6,583 nucleotides of DNA from Methylomonas sp. (GCA_026988195.1 JALSLS010000457.1:1-6583); one strand, 5' to 3'; counted from the stretch's first letter, positions 1 through 6,583 are shown. The notes: generated by a model not told the origin, from the sequence alone. A program made the numbers and translations.

Positions 1-358
1 AGATGGTACCCAAACTCAATTAATTGATGCGGTACTGGAGTTAAATGTAACACCACAAATCACACCTGATGGTGATGTGATTATGGATTTGTTAATTAAA
101 AAAGATGCTGCAAATGCTGCCGGTGGTATAGACAAAAGAGAGGTTGAGACTATTGTCAGGGTTCGAGACGGTGAGACTATAGTCTTGGGTGGAGTGTATG
201 AAGGTGATTCGGCACAAGAACAGTTTAAAGTGCCTTTTTTTGGCGATATACCGGTTATTAAACACTTGTTTAGAAAGAACACTCAAAGTGAAAAAAAGAG
301 AGAGCTATTAATCTTTGTAACACCTAAAATCATAAAAGATAGCTTGTCAGCAAGATAA
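1..358 (+). CDS. pilQ: Type IV pilus secretin PilQ, C-terminal fragment
   Basis: The reading frame enters from the left edge (first full codon at 2) and ends at a TAA at 356-358, giving the last 118 residues of a secretin. The PROSITE-type secretin signature is complete: GETIVLGGV, eleven residues, then VPFFGDIPVIKHLF, followed by the usual RELLIFVTPKII ending. The segment before it (VTPQITPDGDVIMDLLIKKD) is the typical start of the outer-membrane beta-barrel secretin core. PilQ forms the outer-membrane ring through which type IV pili extend and retract, and it also serves DNA uptake in competent species. I call it PilQ rather than a type II secretion secretin (GspD) because the gene immediately precedes aroK-aroB, the standard gammaproteobacterial position of pilMNOPQ. 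The N-terminal AMIN, STN and N0/N1 domains lie outside the window. No truncation or frameshift is visible in the part present. Confidence 0.95.
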   Translation, partial: DGTQTQLIDAVLELNVTPQITPDGDVIMDLLIKKDAANAAGGIDKREVETIVRVRDGETIVLGGVYEGDSAQEQFKVPFFGDIPVIKHLFRKNTQSEKKRELLIFVTPKIIKDSLSAR

Positions 359-375
359 CATACTATATAAAAAAC

Positions 376-404
376 AAAAAAGGGGGCATAATGCCCCCTT
401 TTTT
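376..404 (+). terminator. Rho-independent terminator after pilQ
   Basis: A perfect stem of GGGGGCAT (382-389) with ATGCCCCC (391-398) (realistically a 6-bp G/C stem with a 5-nt loop) is flanked by six A on the left and six T on the right. It lies 18 nt after the pilQ stop and 23 nt before aroK. The T run satisfies the intrinsic-terminator rule on the plus strand. The mirror A run means it could also work on the minus strand, although no minus-strand gene converges on it here. It implies that the pil operon and the aroK operon are at least partly separate transcription units. Confidence 0.9.
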
Positions 405-426
405 ATTAGAAAACCTGGCTGGGTAA

Positions 427-951
427 ATGACGATGCAAACAGAAAATATTTATTTAGTTGGCCTTATGGGGGCAGGTAAAACGACGATAGGGAGACAGTT
501 GGCGAAAGCGTTGCAACTACCCTTTTATGATAGTGATAAGGCTATTGAAGAGCAAACTGGAGTGGATATCCCCACAATTTTTGAATATGAGGGGGAGAAA
601 GGTTTTAGAGATCGCGAGCAAAATATGATTGAAGAGCTAACAAAAATTGATGGGATTGTCTTGGCAACAGGAGGCGGTGCTATTTTGAGAGAGGATAATA
701 GAAAAGAGCTAAAAGCTAATGGTTTTGTGGTTTATTTACAATGTTCTGTTGATAAAATATTGCAGAGAACCAAAAGAGACAGTCAGCGACCTTTATTGAA
801 CACAGATAGCCCAAGAGAGCGAATTGAAACCTTGTTTAAGGAAAGAGAAGCGTTTTATTTAAGCTGTGCAGATTTTAAAATAGAGACAAGTTCAATGCAA
901 AGTAAGGCCGTGGTGCAAAATATTTTAGATGCCTATGAAGATTTCTATTGA
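427..951 (+). CDS. aroK: Shikimate kinase AroK
   Basis: Phosphorylates shikimate to shikimate 3-phosphate with ATP, a step of the cytoplasmic chorismate/aromatic amino acid pathway. At 174 aa it has the normal family length. Visible motifs: the Walker A P-loop GLMGAGKTT (residues 12-20); YDSD at 34-37, supplying the Mg2+ and shikimate aspartates D35 and D37; FRDRE with shikimate-binding R61; the GGG loop at 82-84; the lid motif RPLL with R121; and R140, which matches the C-terminal shikimate-binding arginine. All expected catalytic residues are present. An ATG at 433 is an equally possible start (172 aa); neither start has a strong Shine-Dalgarno sequence. First gene after the pilQ terminator, with aroB beginning 4 nt past its stop. 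The AroK/AroL distinction rests on synteny with pilQ and aroB. Any promoter must lie in or before the 68-nt gap; I saw no clear one. Confidence 0.97.
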   Translation: MTMQTENIYLVGLMGAGKTTIGRQLAKALQLPFYDSDKAIEEQTGVDIPTIFEYEGEKGFRDREQNMIEELTKIDGIVLATGGGAILREDNRKELKANGFVVYLQCSVDKILQRTKRDSQRPLLNTDSPRERIETLFKEREAFYLSCADFKIETSSMQSKAVVQNILDAYEDFY

Positions 952-955
952 AAAA

Positions 956-2035
956 ATGAAAGAGTTACGAGTTGAGTTAAAAGAAAATAGTTATCCCATA
1001 TATATAGGATCTGGACTGTTGCAACAAAAACAGATTTTGCTTAAGCATATTAAATCTAAGCAAGTACTGGTTGTGACAAATACCACTATTGCACCTCTTT
1101 ATTTGGATAAACTGATAAAAAGTTTAATTGATTTTCAAGTGGAGGTGATAGAACTTCCTGATGGTGAGCAGTATAAAAAATTAGAATATATATCTAAAAT
1201 TTTTGACTGTTTACTTGAAAAAAAGTTTAGTCGGAATGCAACATTGGTTGCGTTGGGTGGTGGCGTTATAGGTGATATGGGAGGGTTCGCTGCCGCATGT
1301 TATCAAAGAGGAATTCCTTTTATACAAATTCCAACAACGGTGTTGGCTCAGGTTGATTCGTCTGTAGGGGGGAAAACTGGAGTTAATCATCCTTTAGGTA
1401 AAAATATGATTGGTGCTTTTTATCAGCCTCAATGCGTGATAGCCGATATGGATGTATTAGATACACTTGACGATAGGCAATTGATTGCAGGAATTGCAGA
1501 AGTCATAAAATATGGTCTTATTCGAGATTTGGATTTTTTTGAATGGCTAGAAAAAAATATGTCGCTATTGCTAGCAAGAGATAAGCAAGCATTGGCTTAT
1601 GTTATCGAAAGGTCATGTATTAATAAAGCAGAAGTAGTTGCTGAAGATGAGTTTGAAACAGGTATTCGAGCTATTTTAAATTTAGGTCATACCTTTGGTC
1701 ATGCAATCGAAACAGGGACGGGGTACGGTCAATACCTTCACGGAGAAGCTGTTTCTATTGGGATGGGGTATGCCGCAGATCTTTCAAAAAGAATGGGTTG
1801 GCTTTCCGAGCTTGATGTTACAAGAATATTGGCTTTGTTGAAGTTGGCTGGGTTGCCCGTAGAGCCCCCAGCAGACATGTCAGTGGAGCAATTTTTAGAT
1901 TTTATGTCGGTAGACAAAAAGAATGTTGATGGTAATATTAGGTTGATTTTACTTAAATCAATAGGGGAGGCTACACTGCCAATCAATGTTGAGCAAAAAC
2001 AATTGGAACAAACTTTAACAAATTATGCAGGGTGA
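956..2035 (+). CDS. aroB: 3-dehydroquinate synthase AroB
   Basis: Converts DAHP to 3-dehydroquinate, the second step of the shikimate pathway, using NAD+ and a divalent metal (Zn2+ or Co2+). Using the ATG at 956 the protein is 359 aa, close to E. coli AroB (362). The NAD/phosphate-binding stretch [11 protein letters not shown] is followed by [19 protein letters not shown]. The three metal ligands are E182 (AEVIKYG), H245 (LGHTFGH) and H262 (LHGEA), each offset by two from the E. coli residues. I chose 956 because from there [15 protein letters not shown] lines up residue for residue with the known N-terminus ending in SYPI. Upstream in-frame ATGs at 929 and 935 would add 9 or 7 residues and overlap aroK. 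No strong Shine-Dalgarno precedes any of them, consistent with coupling to aroK translation. The 3' end overlaps the next gene by 11 nt. Confidence 0.97.
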   Translation: MKELRVELKENSYPIYIGSGLLQQKQILLKHIKSKQVLVVTNTTIAPLYLDKLIKSLIDFQVEVIELPDGEQYKKLEYISKIFDCLLEKKFSRNATLVALGGGVIGDMGGFAAACYQRGIPFIQIPTTVLAQVDSSVGGKTGVNHPLGKNMIGAFYQPQCVIADMDVLDTLDDRQLIAGIAEVIKYGLIRDLDFFEWLEKNMSLLLARDKQALAYVIERSCINKAEVVAEDEFETGIRAILNLGHTFGHAIETGTGYGQYLHGEAVSIGMGYAADLSKRMGWLSELDVTRILALLKLAGLPVEPPADMSVEQFLDFMSVDKKNVDGNIRLILLKSIGEATLPINVEQKQLEQTLTNYAG

Positions 2036-3500
2036 AGATTCCGATACCTTTCAGGTAAATAAAAGTCCTAGTTTGCCAACTCGGTCAGCTGAGGCAGTTT
2101 TAATTACCTTAGAACGGTCTCAAAAGTTAGATTTACTTATTCATTTGATTGCTAATCTTAGCCAGTCACTTGTTATTTGTGGGCCAGAGGGAATAGGAAA
2201 GACTACGTTACTTGATGAGTTGAAGCTTCGTAAGCAAGATATTTGGTCTATTTTTACAATACAGGCATCAGATAGTTTGAGTTTTGAGGCGCTACAAGGC
2301 CAAGTGCAACGGCTTTTTAGGCAGAATTATTCTGAATATAAAAATTATAGTCTGACTGATATTTTATCTGCAGTAGAAAAGAAAAACCAAAAGGTTGTTA
2401 TTCTAATTGATGATGCCGGTCAATTGGTACCCGGTTTGATTTCAAATATTATTCAGTATGCTGCAGCAAATGAATGTCTTAGGCTTGTGTTTTCGTTAAC
2501 ACAAGATGAAGTGCATTTAAAAAACAGCTCTGACAGTGAGATCGATGATTGTCATTTTATTGAAATTCCGCCTTTAAATGAAAAGCAGTGTGGAATTTTT
2601 CTACAAAATTTATCAGCTCAACCCAATGCGGCAATTTCATTTAATGCCATAAATGAGCGGTTGATTGAGCAGGTGTATAAAAAAACACATGGTATTCCCG
2701 GGAGGATCATTACTGAATTACCAAAAATGGCACATTATAAAGTTTCAGAAAATAATGGTCGTTTAGTGGGTGTTTTTTTTGTAGCAATTATTGTAGTGGT
2801 TGTTATTAATATTTTTGTTTTAAATGGAGATAATAACGAGAGTATAGGACAAAGCAGTGAAGCCTTAGTGCTGCAAAAAACTGAAAAAATTAATATTACA
2901 CCGCCAATTGTCAATGTTGGCGTTGTGGCTGTAAATACATTTACAAAAGATAGGGCTTTACCTGAGTTGAAAAAAATAGCAGTAATAGATACTGTTGTGG
3001 AAGTGAAAAAAGAATTGTCACTTGCTGTTCCTTTGCAAGATAGTGCTGGGGAAGTTAAAGATCTGTTGGTAAAGAAAGAAGTGTTGCTTGAGGTGGTCGG
3101 TGACGCGAAAGATATAGAAGTAAAAACATTATTGAATGAGAAAAAAACAGCTGTTGTAAAAGAGAAAAAAATAGAGAAAGCTAAAAATATTAAGCTAAAA
3201 AAAGAAGTTGATGATAGGGTGTGGATTCTAAAGCAGCCTAAAAATAATTATACAATACAGCTTATGGTGCTTTCGTCTCGTAAATCTGTTGATGTGTTTT
3301 TAAAAGCAAACCCGCGCTTAAAAGATCAAATTAAGTTTCTTGAAATAAATAAGCAGAACCAAAAATACGCATTATTTTATGGTTCTTTTAAAAATGCTGC
3401 AAGTGCCGCTAATAAAATGAAATCTTTGCCAGCTAAGTATAAGAAGTCATGGATAAGAAAAGTGAGTAATGTGCAGAAAGGATTAAAAAACAAAGAATGA
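2025..3500 (+). CDS. DamX-like AAA-ATPase/SPOR-domain membrane protein
   Basis: A 491-residue three-part protein. Residues ~30-235 form an AAA/ExeA-like ATPase: Walker [10 protein letters not shown] (53-61), Walker B VVILIDD (124-130), and a HGIPGRI motif (222-228) like the sensor-2 region of ExeA/GspA ATPases. One hydrophobic segment (about 247-266) follows. Then comes a low-complexity Lys/Glu/Val-rich linker (~268-405) and a SPOR domain (~407-485) opening with [10 protein letters not shown] and closing with YGSFKN...SWIRKV. SPOR domains bind denuded septal peptidoglycan, so the inferred topology is a cytoplasmic ATPase, one membrane pass, and a periplasmic linker and SPOR domain acting at the division site or envelope. 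It sits exactly where damX lies in E. coli (after aroK-aroB), but E. coli DamX has no complete ATPase domain and dam does not follow here. The ATG overlaps the aroB end by 11 nt and has no clear Shine-Dalgarno sequence, suggesting translational coupling. The ATPase partner is unknown. Confidence 0.88.
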   Translation: MQGEDSDTFQVNKSPSLPTRSAEAVLITLERSQKLDLLIHLIANLSQSLVICGPEGIGKTTLLDELKLRKQDIWSIFTIQASDSLSFEALQGQVQRLFRQNYSEYKNYSLTDILSAVEKKNQKVVILIDDAGQLVPGLISNIIQYAAANECLRLVFSLTQDEVHLKNSSDSEIDDCHFIEIPPLNEKQCGIFLQNLSAQPNAAISFNAINERLIEQVYKKTHGIPGRIITELPKMAHYKVSENNGRLVGVFFVAIIVVVVINIFVLNGDNNESIGQSSEALVLQKTEKINITPPIVNVGVVAVNTFTKDRALPELKKIAVIDTVVEVKKELSLAVPLQDSAGEVKDLLVKKEVLLEVVGDAKDIEVKTLLNEKKTAVVKEKKIEKAKNIKLKKEVDDRVWILKQPKNNYTIQLMVLSSRKSVDVFLKANPRLKDQIKFLEINKQNQKYALFYGSFKNAASAANKMKSLPAKYKKSWIRKVSNVQKGLKNKE

Positions 3501-4567
3501 GCATGATACCTTTAAAAAATGATATTTTTATAAAAACGTTATTAAAACAACCAGTTGATAGAACGCCTGTGTGGATGATGAGGCAAGCTGGACGCTACTT
3601 GCCTGAATATAGAGAGGTAAGGGCTAAGGCAGGAGGCTTTTTAGACTTATGTACTAACCCTGAATTGGCTTGTGAGGTTACCTTGCAGCCTCTCGAGCGT
3701 TTTGATTTTGATGCCGCTATTTTATTTTCTGATATCTTAACCATTCCTGATGCGATGGGTCTAGGGCTGTACTTCACCGAAGGTGAAGGACCAAGATTTA
3801 ACAACCCAGTACGGACTGCAAGTGACGTAAATAAGTTGCCAATTCCAGATCCAGTAACAGATTTACGATATGTGGTTGATGCTGTTAGTTTGATTAGAAA
3901 AAATCTACAAGGCCGAGTGCCTTTAATTGGTTTTTCAGGGAGTCCGTGGACATTGGCTACCTATATGGTCGAAGGTAGTAGCAGTAAAAGCTTTCAAAAA
4001 GTGAAAGGGATGATGTATGAGCAGCCTATGCTGATGCATCAGATGTTGGATAAATTAGCACAGTCAGTTGCTTTATACCTGAATGCGCAAATAGAAGCTG
4101 GCGCTCAGGTTGTGATGGTGTTTGATACTTGGGGTGGAATGCTCTCTACTGAAGACTATAATGAGTTTTCACTGAACTATGCAAAACAAGTTCGCTCTTT
4201 ACTCAAAACAAATATTGATGGGCAGGAGGTTCCGACTATTTTTTTCACTAAGGGAGGTGGATTGTGGCTGGAAGATATGGCAAACGCAGGTTATAGTGCG
4301 TTAGGCTTGGATTGGCAAACTGATATTGCAAAAGCACGAGCAAGAGTGGGTGATAAGGTTGCCTTGCAGGGGAATATGGATCCAATTGCTTTGTATGCAA
4401 AGCCTGAGCAAATAAGGCAAAAAGTTAAAAGTATTTTAAATAAGTATGGCCAAGGGTCGGGACATGTTTTTAATTTGGGGCACGGGATTTTGCCTGATGT
4501 AAACCCTGAACATGTGAAAGCAATGGTAGATGCTGTGCATGAGTTCAGTCCTAAGTACCATATCTAG
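3497..4567 (+). CDS. hemE: Uroporphyrinogen decarboxylase HemE
   Basis: Decarboxylates the four acetate side chains of uroporphyrinogen III to give coproporphyrinogen III in haem biosynthesis; cytoplasmic and cofactor-free. At 356 aa it matches the family (E. coli 354). Both family signatures are present: [10 protein letters not shown] (24-33) and [16 protein letters not shown] (145-160). Active-site residues visible are R29, R33, D79 (in ILFSDIL), Y156 and H329 (FNLGHGI). The start forms an ATGA overlap with the preceding stop. A second ATG two codons later (3503) is possible, and a purine-rich AAAGGA lies about 14 nt upstream. The overlap places hemE in the same transcript as aroK-aroB and the SPOR gene, linking haem synthesis to an otherwise aromatic/envelope operon. 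Confidence 0.97.
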   Translation: MSMIPLKNDIFIKTLLKQPVDRTPVWMMRQAGRYLPEYREVRAKAGGFLDLCTNPELACEVTLQPLERFDFDAAILFSDILTIPDAMGLGLYFTEGEGPRFNNPVRTASDVNKLPIPDPVTDLRYVVDAVSLIRKNLQGRVPLIGFSGSPWTLATYMVEGSSSKSFQKVKGMMYEQPMLMHQMLDKLAQSVALYLNAQIEAGAQVVMVFDTWGGMLSTEDYNEFSLNYAKQVRSLLKTNIDGQEVPTIFFTKGGGLWLEDMANAGYSALGLDWQTDIAKARARVGDKVALQGNMDPIALYAKPEQIRQKVKSILNKYGQGSGHVFNLGHGILPDVNPEHVKAMVDAVHEFSPKYHI

Positions 4568-4576
4568 TCATTAAAG

Positions 4577-4608
4577 GGTCTTTGAACTATTGATATGGAT
4601 CAAAGACC
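4577..4608 (+). terminator. Stem-loop after hemE, possible weak terminator
   Basis: GGTCTTTGA (4577-4585) pairs perfectly with TCAAAGACC (4600-4608) around a 14-nt loop, starting 9 nt after the hemE stop. No T tract follows, so it does not fit a standard intrinsic terminator. It may mark a factor-dependent 3' end or protect the mRNA from 3' exonucleases. Its position at the end of a packed operon supports a 3'-end role. Confidence 0.4.
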
Positions 4609-4622
4609 GTATTCACTGATAA

Positions 4623-4649
4623 GGCAACTGGCAATAAATAACCCAACCA
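4623..4649 (+). repeat. Left terminal inverted repeat of the palindromic element
   Basis: Begins GGCAACTGGC and ends ACCCAACCA, directly preceded by TAA. It pairs with 4804-4830. The three G-T positions (4629, 4630, 4635) keep the fold on one strand, which hints that a hairpin in RNA or single-stranded DNA has been under selection, or that the copy is mildly decayed. Confidence 0.7.
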
Positions 4650-4719
4650 GATTGCGCAGATTTTTTGTTTCTGATCAAACTATCTCAAGAGGCGCATAGC
4701 CAGCTACGATCGCAACCAG

Positions 4720-4759
4720 CATCCTGCTTCGAGCGACACTTGCACATCCGTGTGCTTCG
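4720..4759 (+). repeat. Imperfect direct repeat in the element's apex
   Basis: CATCCTGCTTCG (4720-4731) recurs as CATCCGTGTGCTTCG (4745-4759), the same word with three extra bases. Upstream of each copy is a similar CGCAAC / CGACAC stretch, so the apex looks like two diverged copies of a unit of about 25 nt. The second copy carries a small hairpin, GCACA-TCCG-TGTGC (4742-4755). Confidence 0.5.
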
Positions 4760-4803
4760 TAACGATTGAGATGGTTTGAGCAGGGATAAAAAAGCCAGTA
4801 AGG

Positions 4804-4830
4804 TGGGTGGGTTATTTGTTGCTGGTTGCC
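4804..4830 (-). repeat. Right terminal inverted repeat of the palindromic element
   Basis: Ends CTGGTTGCC and is directly followed by TAA. It is the partner of 4623-4649, with one true mismatch (4646 against 4807). It lies 50 nt before the transporter start codon, so it could influence that gene's promoter. Confidence 0.7.
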
Positions 4831-4843
4831 TAAGGCCTTGTTG

Positions 4844-4849
4844 TAAAAT
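4844..4849 (+). promoter_or_regulatory. Candidate -10 box for the transporter gene
   Basis: TAAAAT, one base from the sigma-70 consensus, lies 30 nt before the start codon, leaving room for a short leader with a GAGAG ribosome-binding sequence (4869-4873). No well-spaced -35 box was found; the nearest TTG words lie at the right end of the palindromic element. An alternative is TTGTTG (4838-4843) with TTATAG (4862-4867) at 18-nt spacing, but that would remove the ribosome-binding sequence from the transcript. Weak evidence either way. Confidence 0.25.
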
Positions 4850-4879
4850 TACTTTTTGTTTTTATAGCGAGAGTGCATC

Positions 4880-6343
4880 ATGATTATAAAGCGAGTAGGT
4901 TTGGTTGTCGGTATTACTCTTCCTGCTTATATTATATTGTTTGTAAGTTTTGGGGATAATATACAAACAAGTCGAATGGCAGCCTGTGCCATTATGATGT
5001 CAGTTTTTTGGATTTCAGAAGTTATACCTCTTGCTGCAACCGCCCTTTTACCCCTCGTTCTTTTTCCTATTCTAGGAATAGCCTCAAGTAAAGCTGTCGC
5101 TAGTCAATACATGAACTCAACCGTTTTTTTGTTAATGGGTGGGTTTATGATTGCTTTAGCGATGCAGCGATGGAATTTACATAAGCGAATAGCGCTAAAT
5201 ATTCTGGTAATATTTGGAGGCGATTCTGTACGATTAATTTTAGGGTTTATGTTGGCAACAGCAGGCTTATCAATGTGGATTTCAAACACCGCAACAACAT
5301 TGATGATGCTCCCGATTGCTTTGGCTATTATTTCTCGGCTAGACGGTTTTTTTACAGAAAAACAGTCTCATCAATTTTCCTTAGGGCTGTTATTAGCAAT
5401 AGCTTATTCTGCATCAATAGGTGGAATGATGACTTTGGTAGGGACGGCGCCAAATTTAGTCTTTTCCCAGTTTTATCAAATGCAGAGTGGTGTTTCAATT
5501 GGGTTTTTACAGTGGATGTTTATCGCTGTACCGGTCGGTGTGATTATGTTGTTATGTTTGTATGCCATGATTACGTTATTCTTTTTAAGGGGGTTACCTA
5601 AGACAAAAGGGTTAAAAGAGCTGATTCTGGATGAGAAAGAACAAATGGGGGATATTACAAATGCAGAAAAATCAGTTTTATTGATTTTTATGACGACTGC
5701 AATATTATGGATTACACGAAAAGGGATTGATATGGGAAGTTTATCATTGAGAGGTTGGAATGATTTAATCAATTATGGTGAAATGATTGATGATGGTAGT
5801 GTTGCAATTACGATGGCGAGTTTGTTGTTTTTTATTCCGACAAGAAATAGTGCTAATGTGAAAGTGATGTTGTTAGATGGGAAAGTCTTTTCAGAATTGC
5901 CTTGGTCAATCGTATTGTTATTTGGTGGAGGCTTTGCTTTAGCTTATGGCTTTTCAGAAAGTGGATTGTCGGTCTATTTAGCTGAGCAGTTGCAAGGGTT
6001 GAAATCATATTCCTTGTTCTCGATTGTTTTGATTATTTCGACAGGAATGAACTTGTTAACAGAGTTGACTTCAAATACGGCAACCACGCAATTGGTGATG
6101 CCTATTTTATTGTCAACTGCCAAGGTTATGGAGGTTCCTGCTGTTTGGTTGATGTTACCCACCGTTCTATCGGCATCTTGTGCATTTATGCTTCCTGTTG
6201 CCACTCCGCCTAATGCGATTATATTTGGTAGCGGAAAAGTAAAGGTTTTTGAAATGGTCAAGGCTGGAATAATACTAAATATGATGGGTATAATAATCAT
6301 AAGTGGTATTAGTTACTGGTTAATACCTTATGTCTATAGGTAA
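4880..6343 (+). CDS. DASS/SLC13-family sodium-coupled anion transporter
   Basis: A 487-residue polytopic inner-membrane protein of the divalent anion:sodium symporter family (relatives include VcINDY, SdcS and CitT-type carriers). The two SNT motifs that form the Na+/substrate site in VcINDY are both present as SNTATT at 135-140 and 398-403, one in each inverted repeat half. The matching hairpin-tip motifs are GGMMTLVGTAPNL (181-193) and SCAFMLPVATPPNAI (433-447); the latter closely fits the family's C-terminal sodium:sulfate symporter signature. Hydrophobic segments run throughout, with a hydrophilic stretch near 237-263. The probable substrates are C4-dicarboxylates or similar carboxylates; sulfate cannot be excluded from sequence alone. 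Start ATG at 4880, with GAGAG 6 nt upstream. It is separated from hemE by 312 nt containing the palindromic element and is followed after 6 nt by a yjbQ-like gene, so it likely heads its own small unit. Confidence 0.93.
   Translation: MIIKRVGLVVGITLPAYIILFVSFGDNIQTSRMAACAIMMSVFWISEVIPLAATALLPLVLFPILGIASSKAVASQYMNSTVFLLMGGFMIALAMQRWNLHKRIALNILVIFGGDSVRLILGFMLATAGLSMWISNTATTLMMLPIALAIISRLDGFFTEKQSHQFSLGLLLAIAYSASIGGMMTLVGTAPNLVFSQFYQMQSGVSIGFLQWMFIAVPVGVIMLLCLYAMITLFFLRGLPKTKGLKELILDEKEQMGDITNAEKSVLLIFMTTAILWITRKGIDMGSLSLRGWNDLINYGEMIDDGSVAITMASLLFFIPTRNSANVKVMLLDGKVFSELPWSIVLLFGGGFALAYGFSESGLSVYLAEQLQGLKSYSLFSIVLIISTGMNLLTELTSNTATTQLVMPILLSTAKVMEVPAVWLMLPTVLSASCAFMLPVATPPNAIIFGSGKVKVFEMVKAGIILNMMGIIIISGISYWLIPYVYR
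6338..6341 (+). promoter_or_regulatory. Ribosome-binding site for the GTG-started yjbQ-like gene
   Basis: AGGT lies 8 nt before the GTG at 6350, inside the last codons and stop of the transporter gene. It supports GTG as the start, because an in-frame TAA at 6341-6343 rules out any upstream start and the next residues (WIQ) match the N-terminus expected for the family. Confidence 0.5.
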
Positions 6344-6349
6344 TTTATT

Positions 6350-6583
6350 GTGTGGATTCAGAAAAAAATTGTTTTACCGGCTAAGCAAAGAGGGTTTCAT
6401 TTGATAACCAATGAATTGCTAGAGCAGTTCTTGGAATTAAAGCAAGTCAAGGTAGGGTTGTTACATTTATTTATACAACATACATCAGCATCATTAACGA
6501 TAAATGAAAATGCAGATCCAGATGTTAGAATCGATATGGAAGCTTATTTTAGCCGCTCAGTTGTAGAGAATGAGCCTTATTAT
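6350..6583 (+). CDS. yjbQ: YjbQ/UPF0047 family protein, N-terminal part
   Basis: 78 codons from a GTG start to the window edge. The translation begins (M)WIQKKIVLPAKQRGFHLIT and contains GLLHLFIQHTSASLTINEN (residues 36-54) followed by DPDVRIDME, the conserved core of the YjbQ/UPF0047 family (E. coli YjbQ begins MWYQ and has LLHLLLQHTSASLTLNEN). The family is about 140 aa, so roughly the last 60 residues are outside the window. The conserved histidines (H39, H44) and acidic residues are intact. E. coli YjbQ has been reported to have weak thiamin-phosphate-synthase-like activity, but its physiological role is not settled. It is 6 nt from the transporter stop and in the same frame, probably co-transcribed; no functional link between them is evident. 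Confidence 0.93.
   Translation, partial: MWIQKKIVLPAKQRGFHLITNELLEQFLELKQVKVGLLHLFIQHTSASLTINENADPDVRIDMEAYFSRSVVENEPYY

Larger units (their letters stand above)
4623..4830. mobile_element. MITE-like 208-bp palindromic element, non-coding
   Basis: The two ends are 27-bp inverted repeats. Pairing 4623-4649 with 4804-4830 gives 23 Watson-Crick pairs, 3 G-T pairs and one mismatch. The trinucleotide TAA lies immediately outside each end (4620-4622 and 4831-4833), as expected for a short target duplication. Inside, 4675-4688 pairs with 4766-4779 (14 positions, one G-T), and 4661-4673 pairs loosely with 4781-4793, so the whole sequence folds as one long interrupted hairpin. The apex (4689-4765) is about 57% G+C by hand count, well above the surrounding genes. 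No open reading frame of note lies within. A non-autonomous transposable element (MITE) best fits the ends plus direct repeat. A large REP/BIME-type repeat or a structured RNA are alternatives. Copy number cannot be seen from one window. Confidence 0.6.

Noticed and set aside
16..286. Two minus-strand open frames opposite pilQ.
   Set aside because: They lie opposite a perfect secretin signature and their translations show no recognisable domain; shadows of the plus-strand gene.
1738..1986. Minus-strand 82-codon open frame inside aroB.
   Set aside because: Opposite the metal-binding region of a confident gene; no family resemblance.
3595..3804. Minus-strand 69-codon open frame inside hemE.
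   Set aside because: Opposite conserved HemE active-site residues; no independent coding evidence.
4641..4812. Possible integron attC site: ACCCAAC fits the RYYYAAC core and lies in an imperfect palindrome.
   Set aside because: The partner sequence (4806-4812) does not fit GTTRRRY, the pairing continues well beyond the core, the length exceeds usual attC sites, and there is no integrase or cassette structure.
4568..4879. Riboswitch or small RNA gene in the hemE-transporter gap.
   Set aside because: No known riboswitch core was recognised, and the strong terminal inverted repeats with flanking TAA favour an inserted element; an RNA product remains untested.
5275..5601. Plus-strand 108-codon open frame in another frame of the transporter gene.
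   Set aside because: Cys/Phe-rich out-of-frame translation inside a gene whose real frame holds the SNT motifs; no frameshift is needed.
5974..6300. Minus-strand 108-codon open frame opposite the transporter's C-terminal half.
   Set aside because: Its hydrophobic look is a mirror of the transmembrane codons on the plus strand.

Overview
The window is AT-rich chromosomal DNA carrying a conserved gammaproteobacterial neighbourhood: the end of the type IV pilus secretin gene pilQ, then aroK, aroB, a DamX-like SPOR-domain gene and hemE. The order pilQ-aroK-aroB-damX is a hallmark of Gammaproteobacteria. The absence of dam after the damX-like gene, the AAA-ATPase domain at that protein's N-terminus and hemE in the next position all point away from Enterobacteriaceae, towards an AT-rich free-living or aquatic gammaproteobacterium. 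I cannot name the genus from the sequence.

Layout: positions 1-358 hold the last 118 codons of pilQ, closed by a strong A-tract/T-tract hairpin terminator (376-404). Positions 427-4567 are a tightly packed plus-strand unit: aroK (shikimate kinase), aroB (3-dehydroquinate synthase), the AAA-TM-SPOR protein and hemE (uroporphyrinogen decarboxylase). The joins are a 4-nt gap, an 11-nt overlap and a 4-nt ATGA overlap, so translation is probably coupled. The unit mixes chorismate biosynthesis, envelope/division function and haem biosynthesis. A 9-bp stem-loop lies just after hemE.

Positions 4568-4879 (312 nt) contain no gene. Most of this gap is a 208-bp imperfect palindrome (4623-4830) with nearly perfect 27-bp terminal inverted repeats, a 3-bp TAA direct repeat on both sides, a second long internal stem and a GC-richer apex. 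It looks like a MITE or similar non-autonomous palindromic element, and it is the most interesting object here.

Positions 4880-6343 encode a DASS/SLC13-family Na+-coupled anion transporter with both SNT motifs. It is followed 6 nt later, in the same frame, by a GTG-started YjbQ/UPF0047 gene that runs off the window end. These two probably form a second transcription unit, starting just downstream of the palindromic element.

Everything readable is on the plus strand. All minus-strand open frames lie opposite confident genes. No tRNA, rRNA, CRISPR array or toxin/defence gene was seen.
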